From assembly GCA_002350705.1 (NCBI GenBank), contig DEFH01000062.1, forward strand, positions 1 through 16,428: a stretch of DNA of 16,428 nt, given 5' to 3'. This document shows positions 1 through 8,294 of this stretch, one piece after another (position 1 is the stretch's first letter; every line of letters begins with the position of its first letter). The stretch is from Ruminococcaceae bacterium UBA2857. GTDB lineage: Bacteria > Bacillota > Clostridia > Oscillospirales > Acutalibacteraceae. Under the pieces are notes generated by a model. It saw nothing but the letters and a program-made list of their open reading frames with translations, did not search any database and was not told where the DNA came from. Made by a program: the position numbers and the translations under genes.

Positions 1-9
1 CTCTGAAAC

Positions 10-36
10 TTGGAAACTGGTGTCATGTGTTATAAT
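10..36 (+). promoter_or_regulatory. Promoter of the LRR/Ig-like surface protein gene
   Basis: A perfect TATAAT lies at 31-36, preceded by TGT at 28-30, which makes an extended -10 (TGnTATAAT). A weak -35, TTGGAA, lies at 10-15 with a short 15-nt spacer. The extended -10 may compensate for the poor -35. Transcription would begin near 43, leaving a leader of about 27 nt that carries the Shine-Dalgarno AGGAGG at 54-59, 10 nt before the ATG at 70. Confidence 0.6.
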
Positions 37-69
37 ATTGTCAAATATTTTTTAGGAGGCAAACAACCA

Positions 70-3000
70 ATGAAATCTTCCAGAATTCTGAGAAAAATCA
101 TTGCCGGCTCTATGGCAATCGCTATGGTGGCAGGCACAGGCGTGAGTGTTTCCACAGGCAATCTGCTCGGTACTAACGTTGCCGTCAGTGCGGCTGAAAC
201 TCTTACGGAGGGCGATTTTGAATATCAAATCAACGATGCCGGTACGGTGACTACCGTAAAATATAACGGCTCCGCTGCCAATGTCACGGTTCCGTCCAAA
301 ATCAACGGTGTTGCCGTTGAAGTCATCGGTGCCGGTACTTTCAGAGGTTCCTCTGTGGTACAGAAAGTCACTCTCCCAAGCACCATCAAGAAGATCGATG
401 CCAATTCTTTCAGGGATTCCACCGTTACATCCGTGAATTTCCCTGCCGGTCTGACAGAAATCGGTGATGCCGCTTTCTACAGATGCTATTATCTGAAAAA
501 TGTCACATTCCCCGCAGGTCTTCAAAGAATCGGTCAGTCTGCCTTTGAAGAGTGCAAACTCTTTACCAAAGTAACACTCCCCGCAAATCTGCCTGAAATG
601 GGCGGCTATGCGTTCAAAAACTGTAGTTCGGTTACTTCCGTTACCCTTTCACAGACCATGACAACTGTGCCGAGCGGTACATTCCAGGGAACCTATATCT
701 CCGAAGTTACCATTCCTGCTGCCGTTGAAAGAATCGACAGCTATGCTTTCTATGCCTGCCGCAATCTGAAAAAGGTGACTTTTGCAGAAGGATCCGCTCT
801 CCAGACAGTAGGCTATGAGGCCTTCCGTGAGGATACGGCTCTTCAGAGTATCGCTTTTCCGGATACGTTCCAGAAAATAGACGGCTATGCTTTCTATAAC
901 TGCCGTTCCCTGCAAAGTATCACTTTCGGTGCAGGCTTTAAAGGAGTCGAGTACAATGCTTTTCAGAACTGCACGAACCTTACGAATCTTACTTTGCCTG
1001 ATAATATCGAATATGTCGCTTCCAACAGCTTCAACGGCTGTGTAAGTCTGCAATGGGTAAAACTGGGCGGTCTGAAAAGAATCTACAGCAGTGCTTTTGA
1101 AAACTGTGTATCACTGACAAAGGTATATTTCGGTGAAGGCTTTGAGAGAATGGACAACTCCGCTTTCTATAATACCCCGAAACTCACGACTTTTTATAAC
1201 ATTCCCAACAAGTACATTTATCTGGAAGACCATTGTCTGGACGGCAGCGGCTGGATGTCCAAGCAGCCTGACGGCATTGTCTACTTCGGCAATGTTACCA
1301 TTACCGTCAAGGGCGGTGTAACAGATGTTACCCTCAAAGACGGCACACAATGGATCAATGATACTACTTTCAAGAATTCGAGCGGTCTGAAAAGTATTAC
1401 CATTCCTTCCAGCATTGTCAGTGACAAAGAACCCAACTTCTTCAATATATTCGACAAGTGCGGAAATACCCTTGAAGCTATCAATATCGACGAAAACGAT
1501 ACAAGATACAAATCCGTTGACGGTATCGTGTACAGTAAAGACGGCAAAAAAATGATCTACTGTCCGAAAGCAAAATCGGGTACAGTTACCCTTTCCGATA
1601 CGGTAGAAACGATCGGCAATAGTGCACTGCGTGACTGTGACAAAATTACTGCTCTCAAATTCGGCTTGAATACACGCTATATCGACACGTATGATATTTG
1701 CACCATGAATGCACTGAAATCCGTTACCGTTCCCACAGACAATATCTATTTCTCCGATGACAGCGGTGTTCTCTACAACAAGGGCAAAACAAATCTCTAT
1801 GTTTACCCGGCTCAGAAAACAGGTGCTTACACCATGCCGGATACGGTAAGCGATATCTATTATTATGCATTCTCTACGGCAGAGAAACTGACAGAACTGA
1901 ATGTTCCTGCCGCAACACGCAATCTGTATCTGAGCTATTTCAGCAAGACATCTGCCCTCAAAGCCATCAATGTCAATGAAAATAACCAGTGGCACAGCTC
2001 CGTCAACGGTGTTGTTTATAACAAGGACAAAACAACCCTCTGGTATGTGCCTGAAAAATATGAAGGTGAACTCTCTATCCCCGATACCGTTACCAGAATT
2101 GACGGTGAATATACTTTCAGAAATTGTACGGGGATCACCAAGCTGACCATTCCGGCATCTGTGACGAATGCAGGAGATAACTGTTTTGATAACTGTTTCA
2201 GTATTACCGAATTTGCGGTAGATCCCGAAAGTACACGCTTTGCCTCTGAAAACGGCTGTCTTATGAATACGGCAAAGGATTATATCTATGCATTCCCGAA
2301 GGGTGCTGCAACCGTCACGATCCCCGAAAGCATTGTTTCTTACGGCCGAATCCGTGACGCTGCTACCAACAACTGTCCGAACCTTGTTACTCTTAATCTG
2401 TCCACGAATTTCAATGACTTCAATGCTTACTACAAGTTTGAGAACTGTCCGAAATTTACGACTATCACTGTCAGTGCCAACAACCCCACTTATACAGCGG
2501 TTGACGGTGTCCTTTACAACAAGGCAAAGACACAGATCGTATTTGTACCGGGCGGCAAAACAGGTGCCTATACCGCTCCCATAACCGTAACTTCCATCTA
2601 TGACCGTGCTTTCAAGGATGCCAGAAAGCTCACCTCCATTACTTTCCAGAAAAACTTCACAAGCACTTTTGATATGGGTTATGTCATGGAAAACTGCGAA
2701 AGCCTGACAGCACTGAATTTTGCTTCCACCAACACCGATTATGCAACCGTAGACGGTGTTGTTTACAGAAAGGATATGACAGAGCTTTACTATGTTCCGA
2801 ACGGCAAAAAAGGTGCCTATACCGTACCTGACACCGTGACCAATATCCAGAACAGCAGAGCTTTCAAAAACTGCTCCAATCTGACAAGCATTGTTTTCCC
2901 GGCAAGCGTCAGAAAACTGAACTTTGAAACAACCGGTATGACCTCTCTGACAAGCGTTACCATTCCTGCCACCGTTACGGAAATCTCCGCACGTTTCTAT

Positions 3001-5004
3001 GATTTGCCGAATGTAACGATTTCGGGCTATGAGGGCAGCTATGCCGAAATGTATTCCAACTACAATGACGTGAAGTTCAAGAAACTTGCCAACAGTATTT
3101 CACTGAATAAAACCTCTGTCGAAACAGCCGAAGGCAGAACTGTCAAACTGACAGCTTCTATCGACACCGCCAGAACCACGGACAAGACCGTTACATGGAA
3201 AAGTGAAAATACCAAGGTTGCCACCGTTGCCAAAGACGGCACGATTACAGCCGTTGCCGCAGGTGTGACAAGAGTTTCCGCCGCTACTTCCGACGGAAAG
3301 GTTGTCTTCTGTAATGTACTTGTCAATGCTCCTCTGACCAATACTTCCGCTGTATCGGCTGACAGTATTCTGACAGGCAAGTCTGTTACACTGGACGGCT
3401 CTGCATTCGGCGGTGTCAAGGACTATCAGTACAATATGCTCTATAAGCTGTCCTCTGCTTCGAGCTGGACAACTCTCTCTTCCTACAGCACCACCGCCTC
3501 CAAGGAATTTACTCCCGCAAGTGCAGGCACTTATGATATCTGCATTAAAGTTAAGGATAAGGACAGCATTGAAACCAAAAAATTCTTTACCTTACAGGTA
3601 AACGATGCTTTGAAGAATACCTCTTCCGTATCTGCCAATACGCTGACTATCGGTGAAATGCTGGCGGTTGTCGGTGACTCCGCAGGCGGTACAGGCAATA
3701 CCACTTACAAGTATGAACAGAAACTCTCTACAGCTTCCGCATGGACAACCATTGCAGACTACTCCGCAAAGACGGCTGTGCTCTTCAAGCCTGCGAAAAC
3801 AGGTGCTTACAGTGTGCGTGTCACAGCAAAGGACAGCAGCGGCAATACTGCTGTGCAGACATTGACTGTCAATGTAGCCGATGTACTCGCCAACACTTCA
3901 AAAATCAGTGCAGATACCATCAATCTCGGGGAAAGCGTATCTGTGACCGCTTCCGCAACAGGAGGCAAGGGCAGCTATACCTATGCTTACTTCTGCAAAG
4001 AATTCACGGCAAAGAGCTGGACAAAAGTTGCTGATTTCAGCACGAATGCAGCCGCTTCCGTGACTCCGAAAACAGCCGGTTACTATCAGATCTGTGTCAA
4101 GGTCAAGGACGCTGACGGCACGATTGCAAAAGAATATTATAATGTCGTTGTCAAGGAAAAACAAAATGCACTGACCAATACTTCCACAGTTTCCGCAGCA
4201 CAAATCAAACTCGGTGAAAGAGTCGGTGTATCTGCTTCCGCAACAGGCGGTACCGCTCCGTATACCTACGCTGTACTCTACAAGAAAACAACCGACACCA
4301 AGTGGACAACCAAACAGGATTTCGGCACCGCTTCCGAAATCTCTGTGCTTCCTTCCAAGAATGCCGATTATATCATATGTGTAAAGGTCAAGGATGCAAA
4401 CGGTACGGTTGTCGAAAAGACTTTCAATGTAAAAGTGGAGGCGTCTCAGGAGGCTTTGCAGAACGATTCAACCATCGTTTCCGACGAGGTGATACTCGGT
4501 AGTTCCCTTACTGTCAATGCAGCGGCAAAGGGCGGTACGGGCAACTATACCTATGCGGTCCTTTACAAGAAAAAAACAGATACGACTTGGGTAACAAAGC
4601 AGAACTTCACTTCCAATGCGACCGTTACCGTGAAACCGTCAAATGCCACAGAATATGATCTCTGCGTCAAGGTAAAGGACGACAGCGGTACGATCGTTAA
4701 AAAGTACTTCACTTTCCATGTCATTGACAGTATCAAGAATACTTCTACCGTCAATGTCGATTCAATCAGTCTTGGCGGAACTGTCACCATGAAAGGTTCC
4801 GCAACAGGCGGTACAGCTCCTTACACCTACGCCTTCTACTACAAGAAGTCAAGTGCCAGCAGCTGGGTAGAAAAACAGAAATACAGTACCAACAATACGG
4901 TATCTATCAAACCGACTCAGGCGGTTGATTATGACATCTGCATCAAAGCAATGGATGCCGATGGTGTTGTTGACAAAAAATACTTCAAAGTGACCGTTAA
5001 ATAA
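70..5004 (+). CDS. Secreted BspA-type leucine-rich-repeat protein with Big_2 and six tandem Ig-like repeats
   Basis: This is a 1,644-residue predicted exported protein. The ATG at 70 is chosen because AGGAGG (54-59) precedes it and a good promoter overlaps the upstream in-frame ATG at 10. Residues 1-40 form a signal peptide: basic MKSSRILRK, a hydrophobic core, and a likely Ala-rich cleavage region near VSAAE. Residues about 55-450 are LRR_5/BspA repeats of about 23 residues (pattern I..AF..C..L..V.LP). Residues about 475-975 hold six longer modules spaced about 80 residues apart, each with a DG(V/I)xY...YVP...GAYT(V/M)PDTVT-like core. Residues 1008-1087 resemble a bacterial Ig-like Big_2 domain. 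Residues 1088-1644 are six tandem repeats. No LPXTG, dockerin or C-terminal membrane helix is visible, so the anchoring mode is unknown. BspA-type LRRs often mediate adhesion to host or matrix ligands; the ligand here is not predictable. It is monocistronic and faces a convergent gene. Confidence 0.93.
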   Translation: MKSSRILRKIIAGSMAIAMVAGTGVSVSTGNLLGTNVAVSAAETLTEGDFEYQINDAGTVTTVKYNGSAANVTVPSKINGVAVEVIGAGTFRGSSVVQKVTLPSTIKKIDANSFRDSTVTSVNFPAGLTEIGDAAFYRCYYLKNVTFPAGLQRIGQSAFEECKLFTKVTLPANLPEMGGYAFKNCSSVTSVTLSQTMTTVPSGTFQGTYISEVTIPAAVERIDSYAFYACRNLKKVTFAEGSALQTVGYEAFREDTALQSIAFPDTFQKIDGYAFYNCRSLQSITFGAGFKGVEYNAFQNCTNLTNLTLPDNIEYVASNSFNGCVSLQWVKLGGLKRIYSSAFENCVSLTKVYFGEGFERMDNSAFYNTPKLTTFYNIPNKYIYLEDHCLDGSGWMSKQPDGIVYFGNVTITVKGGVTDVTLKDGTQWINDTTFKNSSGLKSITIPSSIVSDKEPNFFNIFDKCGNTLEAINIDENDTRYKSVDGIVYSKDGKKMIYCPKAKSGTVTLSDTVETIGNSALRDCDKITALKFGLNTRYIDTYDICTMNALKSVTVPTDNIYFSDDSGVLYNKGKTNLYVYPAQKTGAYTMPDTVSDIYYYAFSTAEKLTELNVPAATRNLYLSYFSKTSALKAINVNENNQWHSSVNGVVYNKDKTTLWYVPEKYEGELSIPDTVTRIDGEYTFRNCTGITKLTIPASVTNAGDNCFDNCFSITEFAVDPESTRFASENGCLMNTAKDYIYAFPKGAATVTIPESIVSYGRIRDAATNNCPNLVTLNLSTNFNDFNAYYKFENCPKFTTITVSANNPTYTAVDGVLYNKAKTQIVFVPGGKTGAYTAPITVTSIYDRAFKDARKLTSITFQKNFTSTFDMGYVMENCESLTALNFASTNTDYATVDGVVYRKDMTELYYVPNGKKGAYTVPDTVTNIQNSRAFKNCSNLTSIVFPASVRKLNFETTGMTSLTSVTIPATVTEISARFYDLPNVTISGYEGSYAEMYSNYNDVKFKKLANSISLNKTSVETAEGRTVKLTASIDTARTTDKTVTWKSENTKVATVAKDGTITAVAAGVTRVSAATSDGKVVFCNVLVNAPLTNTSAVSADSILTGKSVTLDGSAFGGVKDYQYNMLYKLSSASSWTTLSSYSTTASKEFTPASAGTYDICIKVKDKDSIETKKFFTLQVNDALKNTSSVSANTLTIGEMLAVVGDSAGGTGNTTYKYEQKLSTASAWTTIADYSAKTAVLFKPAKTGAYSVRVTAKDSSGNTAVQTLTVNVADVLANTSKISADTINLGESVSVTASATGGKGSYTYAYFCKEFTAKSWTKVADFSTNAAASVTPKTAGYYQICVKVKDADGTIAKEYYNVVVKEKQNALTNTSTVSAAQIKLGERVGVSASATGGTAPYTYAVLYKKTTDTKWTTKQDFGTASEISVLPSKNADYIICVKVKDANGTVVEKTFNVKVEASQEALQNDSTIVSDEVILGSSLTVNAAAKGGTGNYTYAVLYKKKTDTTWVTKQNFTSNATVTVKPSNATEYDLCVKVKDDSGTIVKKYFTFHVIDSIKNTSTVNVDSISLGGTVTMKGSATGGTAPYTYAFYYKKSSASSWVEKQKYSTNNTVSIKPTQAVDYDICIKAMDADGVVDKKYFKVTVK
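3331..5001 (+). repeat. Six tandem 92-95-residue Ig-like repeats in the C-terminus of the LRR protein
   Basis: The repeats start at 3331, 3607, 3883, 4168, 4453 and 4729. Each opens with a variant of (A)LxNTSxVSA and contains G(S/E)xVxVxASATGG, YTYAxxYKK, W..KQ.(F/Y), a proline-containing strand, YxICVKVKDxxGT and a final F.V.V strand. Repeats 3 and 4 carry about three extra linker residues. The pattern resembles repeats often labelled 'triple tyrosine' or Ig-like in Ruminococcus surface proteins. The last repeat ends exactly at the stop codon. The copies have diverged at the DNA level, so recent slippage expansion is not evident. Confidence 0.9.
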
Positions 5005-5028
5005 AACGGATGTTTTGTGTAAAAAATG

Positions 5029-5066
5029 ACAGCCTCTTGCAAGAGCAGTTTCTTGCAGGAGGCTGT
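5029..5066. terminator. Bidirectional rho-independent terminator between convergent genes
   Basis: A 15-bp stem pairs 5029-5043 with 5052-5066 (one G-U wobble at 5037/5058) around an 8-nt loop. Read on the plus strand the tail is short (TTTCT). Read on the minus strand the stem is followed, after CA, by six T residues (complement of 5021-5026). It can therefore serve the LRR gene and, probably more efficiently, the convergent ABC gene that ends at 5152. Confidence 0.85.
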
Positions 5067-5082
5067 TTCTATAGATATGAGT

Positions 5083-5149
5083 GCAGGGATTTTCATCCCT
5101 GCCGAGGTCAAGGGCGGGCAGCCCTTGCAGGGGGTTGGGGAAAAGCCCC
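5083..5149. repeat. Cluster of three short GC-rich hairpins, REP-like candidate
   Basis: Three consecutive hairpins lie downstream of the terminator. The first pairs GCAGGGAT (5083-5090) with ATCCCTGC (5095-5102) around TTTC. The second pairs CAAGGGC (5109-5115) with GCCCTTG (5121-5127) around five bases. The third pairs GGGG (5137-5140) with CCCC (5146-5149). The block is more GC-rich than its surroundings and is non-coding. This composition resembles dispersed intergenic hairpin repeats of Oscillospiraceae genomes, but only one copy is in the window, so the repeat status is inferred. Confidence 0.5.
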
Positions 5150-5151
5150 GA

Positions 5152-7974
5152 TCATTCTGTCCGCAGAGCAGTCACGGGATCTTTTTTGGCAGCCTTTCCG
5201 GCAGGAATCAAGCCGCCTGTCAGTGTCAGAAGAACACTCAGCACGACCAGAATCACCGCCCCGTTGACGGGCAGAACCGCGTTGACTGCCATATCTGAGG
5301 TGATGACATGAATAATCGCATTGATGGGTATCAGCAGCAATAAAGAAATACCGATTCCCATCAGTCCCGAAAACAGTCCGATAATAAACGTCTCGGCATT
5401 GAATACCTGAGAAATGTTTTTCTTGGAAGCTCCGATGGCTCGCAGAATACCGATTTCCTTTGTGCGTTCGAGTACCGAAATATAGGTGATAATGCCTATC
5501 ATAATCGACGATACCACCAAGGACACCGCTACAAAGGCAATCAGTACATAGGAAATCACATTGATAATCGTTGTAACCGAGGACATCAGCAAACCGACAA
5601 AATCTGTATAGGTGATTTTGTTTTCTTCCTCAACGGATTGATTGTAGTTTTCAATGCACTCGGAAATTTTGTCCTTGTCTTCAAAGCTGTCCGCATAAAT
5701 ATTGATGGCAGACGGTGCCTCGGGACTTACGACACCCATCAATGAAAGATTGTCCTGATAAGTACCTGTGGAAACATAACGGTCATAAATGGTAATTAAA
5801 ACATCATTATCAGGGTTTTTCATATACTCGTCAAACAGTTTTGCCATACCCTCTTCCGTTGCGGGAGAAGGTGCGGAAGCCTGTGCAGGCTGTGACTGCT
5901 GCAACTGTGCGAGCATTTCTGGTGTCAGAGAGGACATATCGGGCATGGTTGTCTGTTCAGGCACAGCAGCCTGTGAGCTTTCTCCCGACATGGCAAGGGA
6001 TGCTAATACACTCATATACATACTTGCTTTTTCTGTAACACCAAGATTACGGATATATTTTTGAGCATCTTTGATTTTTTCATCATCGTTTTTTGGCTCA
6101 AATGTCATACCGTTGAGGACATTCTCCGTCGGATATTTTTTCTGTTCCTTAACAACACCGCTTTCATTGGTATAATCCATGAGATAGTCTGTCAAAAGAC
6201 GGGTGTAGCCCAGAGGACTTTGAATCAGGATATTGTCAGAGTCAGCCTTTGGTTTGAGAATGGCAGTAATTTTCAGTACGGTTTCCTGCTGAAGCTTTTT
6301 TTCAAGCCGTTCATTGTCGGAAGAAATATTGTCATATGTACCAAAACGGTTTTTGGTGTAGTAGTCGCATATGGGCATTAAATAATATTCCTTGCTGCAA
6401 ATGTCACTGTAAGAAATCTGATGTTCTTCCAGTTTGATTTCCTCGCCTTTTTCGATTTTGCGGGCAATCTGTTTGTACTCGTCTGTGGGGAGCAGTCCCA
6501 ACTGATAGAGTGCCGTGATAGAAATTTCATTGTTTTCGTCAAGGATCATGGCGAGTTCATTGTATTCTTTCGGCATGGTGCCGTAAATGACATCATAATT
6601 ATCTGTAATCACTTTGCTGGCAGTTTTGGTTTGGGGATCGGGGAGAAGTTCCTCAAAAAGCTTGCTTCCGCCGCCCATCATGGACATGGCACGGTCTGTC
6701 ATGCCGAACTGCATACCGCCAAAGGAAAGGGACTGCTGTTTCTGCTCCTGGAGTGTACTGCCGTCTGCATTGACAAGCGTATCATTTTCATCATAGGAAT
6801 AGACATCAAACTTGGTATTGTAGGAGTAAATAATACCATTGTCACCGATATATTGATGAATTTCGCTGTTTTCGTCATCAAGATATTTTTTGAAGTCTGT
6901 GAGATTGTTTTTGGTAAAACTCGTGGAGATTTTGGAAACCGCTTCCATTTGGGAGTTGTCGGAATAAACAGAGTTCATATCATGGTCGGCTTTGTGGGAA
7001 AGGGAATTGCGTCTGGCCTCCATGATGCCGGACAAATCAATCGTCTGTGCTTCAATAGTGATGGGATAGGCGGTCATGGTACTTCGCTGAATACTGTCAA
7101 TATAAAGATTCACACCGTTGGAAAGCGACAGTATCAGGGCAATTCCGATAATGCCGATAGAGCCTGCAAAGGATGTTAAAAGAGTTCTGCCCTTTTTGGT
7201 GCGGAGATTGTTGAAACTTAAAGCCAACGCTGTGAGAAATGACATGGAAGATTTGCCCATGTTTTTATGTTCGGGTTCTTTTTCGTCTTTTTCGGGTTCA
7301 AAGGGGTTCGAGTCATCCGTGATTTTTCCGTCGGAAAGCCTGACAATACGGTTGGCATATTGGTCGGCAAGTTCCGGGTTATGTGTTACCATAATGACAA
7401 GCCTGTCTTTTGCAACTTCATTGAGCAAGTCCATGACCTGCACACTGGTAGCAGAATCCAATGCACCTGTCGGCTCGTCTGCAAGAAGAATATCCGGATC
7501 ATTCACTAAGGCACGGGCAATGGCAACTCTCTGCATCTGACCGCCCGACATTTGGTTGGGACGTTTGTGGAGCTGGTCGCCCAAACCGACTTTTTCAAGA
7601 GCGTCTTTGGCACGTTTTCTTCTTTCGGACTTGGAAATGCCCGAAATGGTCAGAGCCAGCTCAACATTGGCGAGGATATTCTGATGAGGGATCAGATTGT
7701 AACTCTGGAACACGAAACCAATGGTATGATTACGATAAGAGTCCCAGTCACGGTCTTTGTATTTCTTGGTAGAAATGCCGTTGATAATCAAATCACCGCT
7801 GTCGTATCTGTCCAGACCGCCTATAATATTGAGCAGTGTGGTTTTGCCCGAGCCGGAGGGACCGAGTATCGCAACAAATTCATTGTCACGGAAATTCAGG
7901 CTGACATCATCCAGAGCGGTTTGTATGAGGTCACCTGTTCTGTACTGTTTTGTAATGTTCCTGATTTTGAGCAA
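5152..7974 (-). CDS. ABC transporter ATP-binding protein fused to FtsX/MacB-type permease
   Basis: A 940-residue fusion of an ABC ATPase (about 1-220) and a membrane permease. The ATPase is intact: Walker A GPSGSGKT (38-45), Q-loop Q90, signature MSGGQ (142-146), Walker B DILLADEP (161-168) and switch His198. One transmembrane helix follows at about 266-288, then a large extracytoplasmic domain of about 500 residues, then three C-terminal helices (about 802-831, 863-888, 905-924). The FtsX-like motif ERTKEIGILRAIGAS lies at 836-850. This topology matches MacB/LolE-like mechanotransmission or peptide-efflux systems; the substrate is unknown. A Gln/Pro/Ala-rich segment lies in the outer domain just before the distal part of the permease. 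The start is a TTG at 7974, with AGGAG (complement of 7985-7989) 10 nt upstream and an in-frame stop just before it. No partner gene or two-component system adjoins it, and it appears monocistronic. Confidence 0.93.
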   Translation of the reverse strand: MLKIRNITKQYRTGDLIQTALDDVSLNFRDNEFVAILGPSGSGKTTLLNIIGGLDRYDSGDLIINGISTKKYKDRDWDSYRNHTIGFVFQSYNLIPHQNILANVELALTISGISKSERRKRAKDALEKVGLGDQLHKRPNQMSGGQMQRVAIARALVNDPDILLADEPTGALDSATSVQVMDLLNEVAKDRLVIMVTHNPELADQYANRIVRLSDGKITDDSNPFEPEKDEKEPEHKNMGKSSMSFLTALALSFNNLRTKKGRTLLTSFAGSIGIIGIALILSLSNGVNLYIDSIQRSTMTAYPITIEAQTIDLSGIMEARRNSLSHKADHDMNSVYSDNSQMEAVSKISTSFTKNNLTDFKKYLDDENSEIHQYIGDNGIIYSYNTKFDVYSYDENDTLVNADGSTLQEQKQQSLSFGGMQFGMTDRAMSMMGGGSKLFEELLPDPQTKTASKVITDNYDVIYGTMPKEYNELAMILDENNEISITALYQLGLLPTDEYKQIARKIEKGEEIKLEEHQISYSDICSKEYYLMPICDYYTKNRFGTYDNISSDNERLEKKLQQETVLKITAILKPKADSDNILIQSPLGYTRLLTDYLMDYTNESGVVKEQKKYPTENVLNGMTFEPKNDDEKIKDAQKYIRNLGVTEKASMYMSVLASLAMSGESSQAAVPEQTTMPDMSSLTPEMLAQLQQSQPAQASAPSPATEEGMAKLFDEYMKNPDNDVLITIYDRYVSTGTYQDNLSLMGVVSPEAPSAINIYADSFEDKDKISECIENYNQSVEEENKITYTDFVGLLMSSVTTIINVISYVLIAFVAVSLVVSSIMIGIITYISVLERTKEIGILRAIGASKKNISQVFNAETFIIGLFSGLMGIGISLLLLIPINAIIHVITSDMAVNAVLPVNGAVILVVLSVLLTLTGGLIPAGKAAKKDPVTALRTE

Positions 7975-8007
7975 GGCATATCATCTCCTTTGTGTGATTG
8001 TTTTTTC

Positions 8008-8036
8008 ATGATAGCACACGGAAAAATGCTTGTCAA
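8008..8036 (-). promoter_or_regulatory. Near-consensus sigma-A promoter of the ABC transporter gene
   Basis: On the minus strand, TTGACA (complement of 8031-8036) and TATCAT (complement of 8008-8013) are separated by exactly 17 nt. Transcription would begin near 8001, giving a leader of about 27 nt. A perfect 9-bp inverted repeat (7999-8007 and 8037-8045) brackets the promoter and may be an operator. Confidence 0.85.
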
Positions 8037-8081
8037 GAAAAAACATCCATCGAAAATTCCTTTATATTGGGAGCATAAAAA

Positions 8082-8114
8082 AGTAACGGACGAAAATCAA
8101 ATCCGTCCGTTACT
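8082..8114 (-). terminator. Rho-independent terminator of the tRNA-Val gene
   Basis: A perfect 11-bp stem pairs AGTAACGGACG (8082-8092) with CGTCCGTTACT (8104-8114) around an 11-nt loop. On the minus strand it is followed directly by a T-run (complement of the A-run before 8082). It lies 22 nt beyond the 3' end of the tRNA. Confidence 0.88.
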
Positions 8115-8136
8115 AAAAAAATAAAAAAGAAAGGAG

Positions 8137-8210
8137 TGGAGACTGCTGGACTCGAACCAGTGACCTCCTGCGTGTGAAGCAGGCGCTCTAACCAGCTGAG
8201 CTAAGCCTCC
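8137..8210 (-). tRNA. tRNA-Val (anticodon CAC)
   Basis: A complete 74-nt cloverleaf on the minus strand. The acceptor stem GGAGGCT pairs with AGTCTCC (one G-U). The D-stem is GCTC/GAGC, and the anticodon stem CCTGC/GCAGG encloses the loop TTCACAC. Anticodon CAC (complement of 8174-8176) reads the valine codon GTG. The T-loop is TTCGAGT. The outermost T-stem pair appears to be an A-C mismatch. The discriminator is A, and CCA is not encoded (CTCC follows), so the 3' end needs CCA-adding enzyme. It stands alone with its own promoter and terminator. Confidence 0.95.
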
Positions 8211-8247
8211 GTCAATTTGTCATTCCCCGAGAAATGAGAACAGACTG

Positions 8248-8276
8248 ATTATAACATAAACTTTTGCAAAAATCAA
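8248..8276 (-). promoter_or_regulatory. Promoter of the tRNA-Val gene
   Basis: On the minus strand, TTGATT (complement of 8271-8276) and a perfect TATAAT (complement of 8248-8253) lie 17 nt apart. A TGT directly before the -10 makes it an extended -10. The predicted start is about 30 nt upstream of the mature tRNA 5' end at 8210. Confidence 0.8.
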
Positions 8277-8294
8277 TACTTAATTTTCCAAAGA

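Noticed and set aside
10..69. Upstream in-frame ATG for the LRR protein
   Set aside because: It overlaps the extended -10 promoter and has no Shine-Dalgarno, whereas the ATG at 70 has AGGAGG and begins a normal signal peptide.
1111..1995. 294-codon open frame antisense to the LRR gene
   Set aside because: A frame shadow of the repetitive coding sequence. It lacks a ribosome-binding site and its translation is a low-plausibility Ile/Cys-rich string.
3331..5001. CRISPR-like or other DNA-level direct repeat array
   Set aside because: The periodicity is 276-285 bp with diverged DNA and a continuous reading frame, so it is a protein domain repeat.
6421..7179. 252-codon plus-strand open frame opposite the ABC gene
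   Set aside because: It lies wholly within the well-supported ABC coding sequence on the other strand and shows no recognisable domain.
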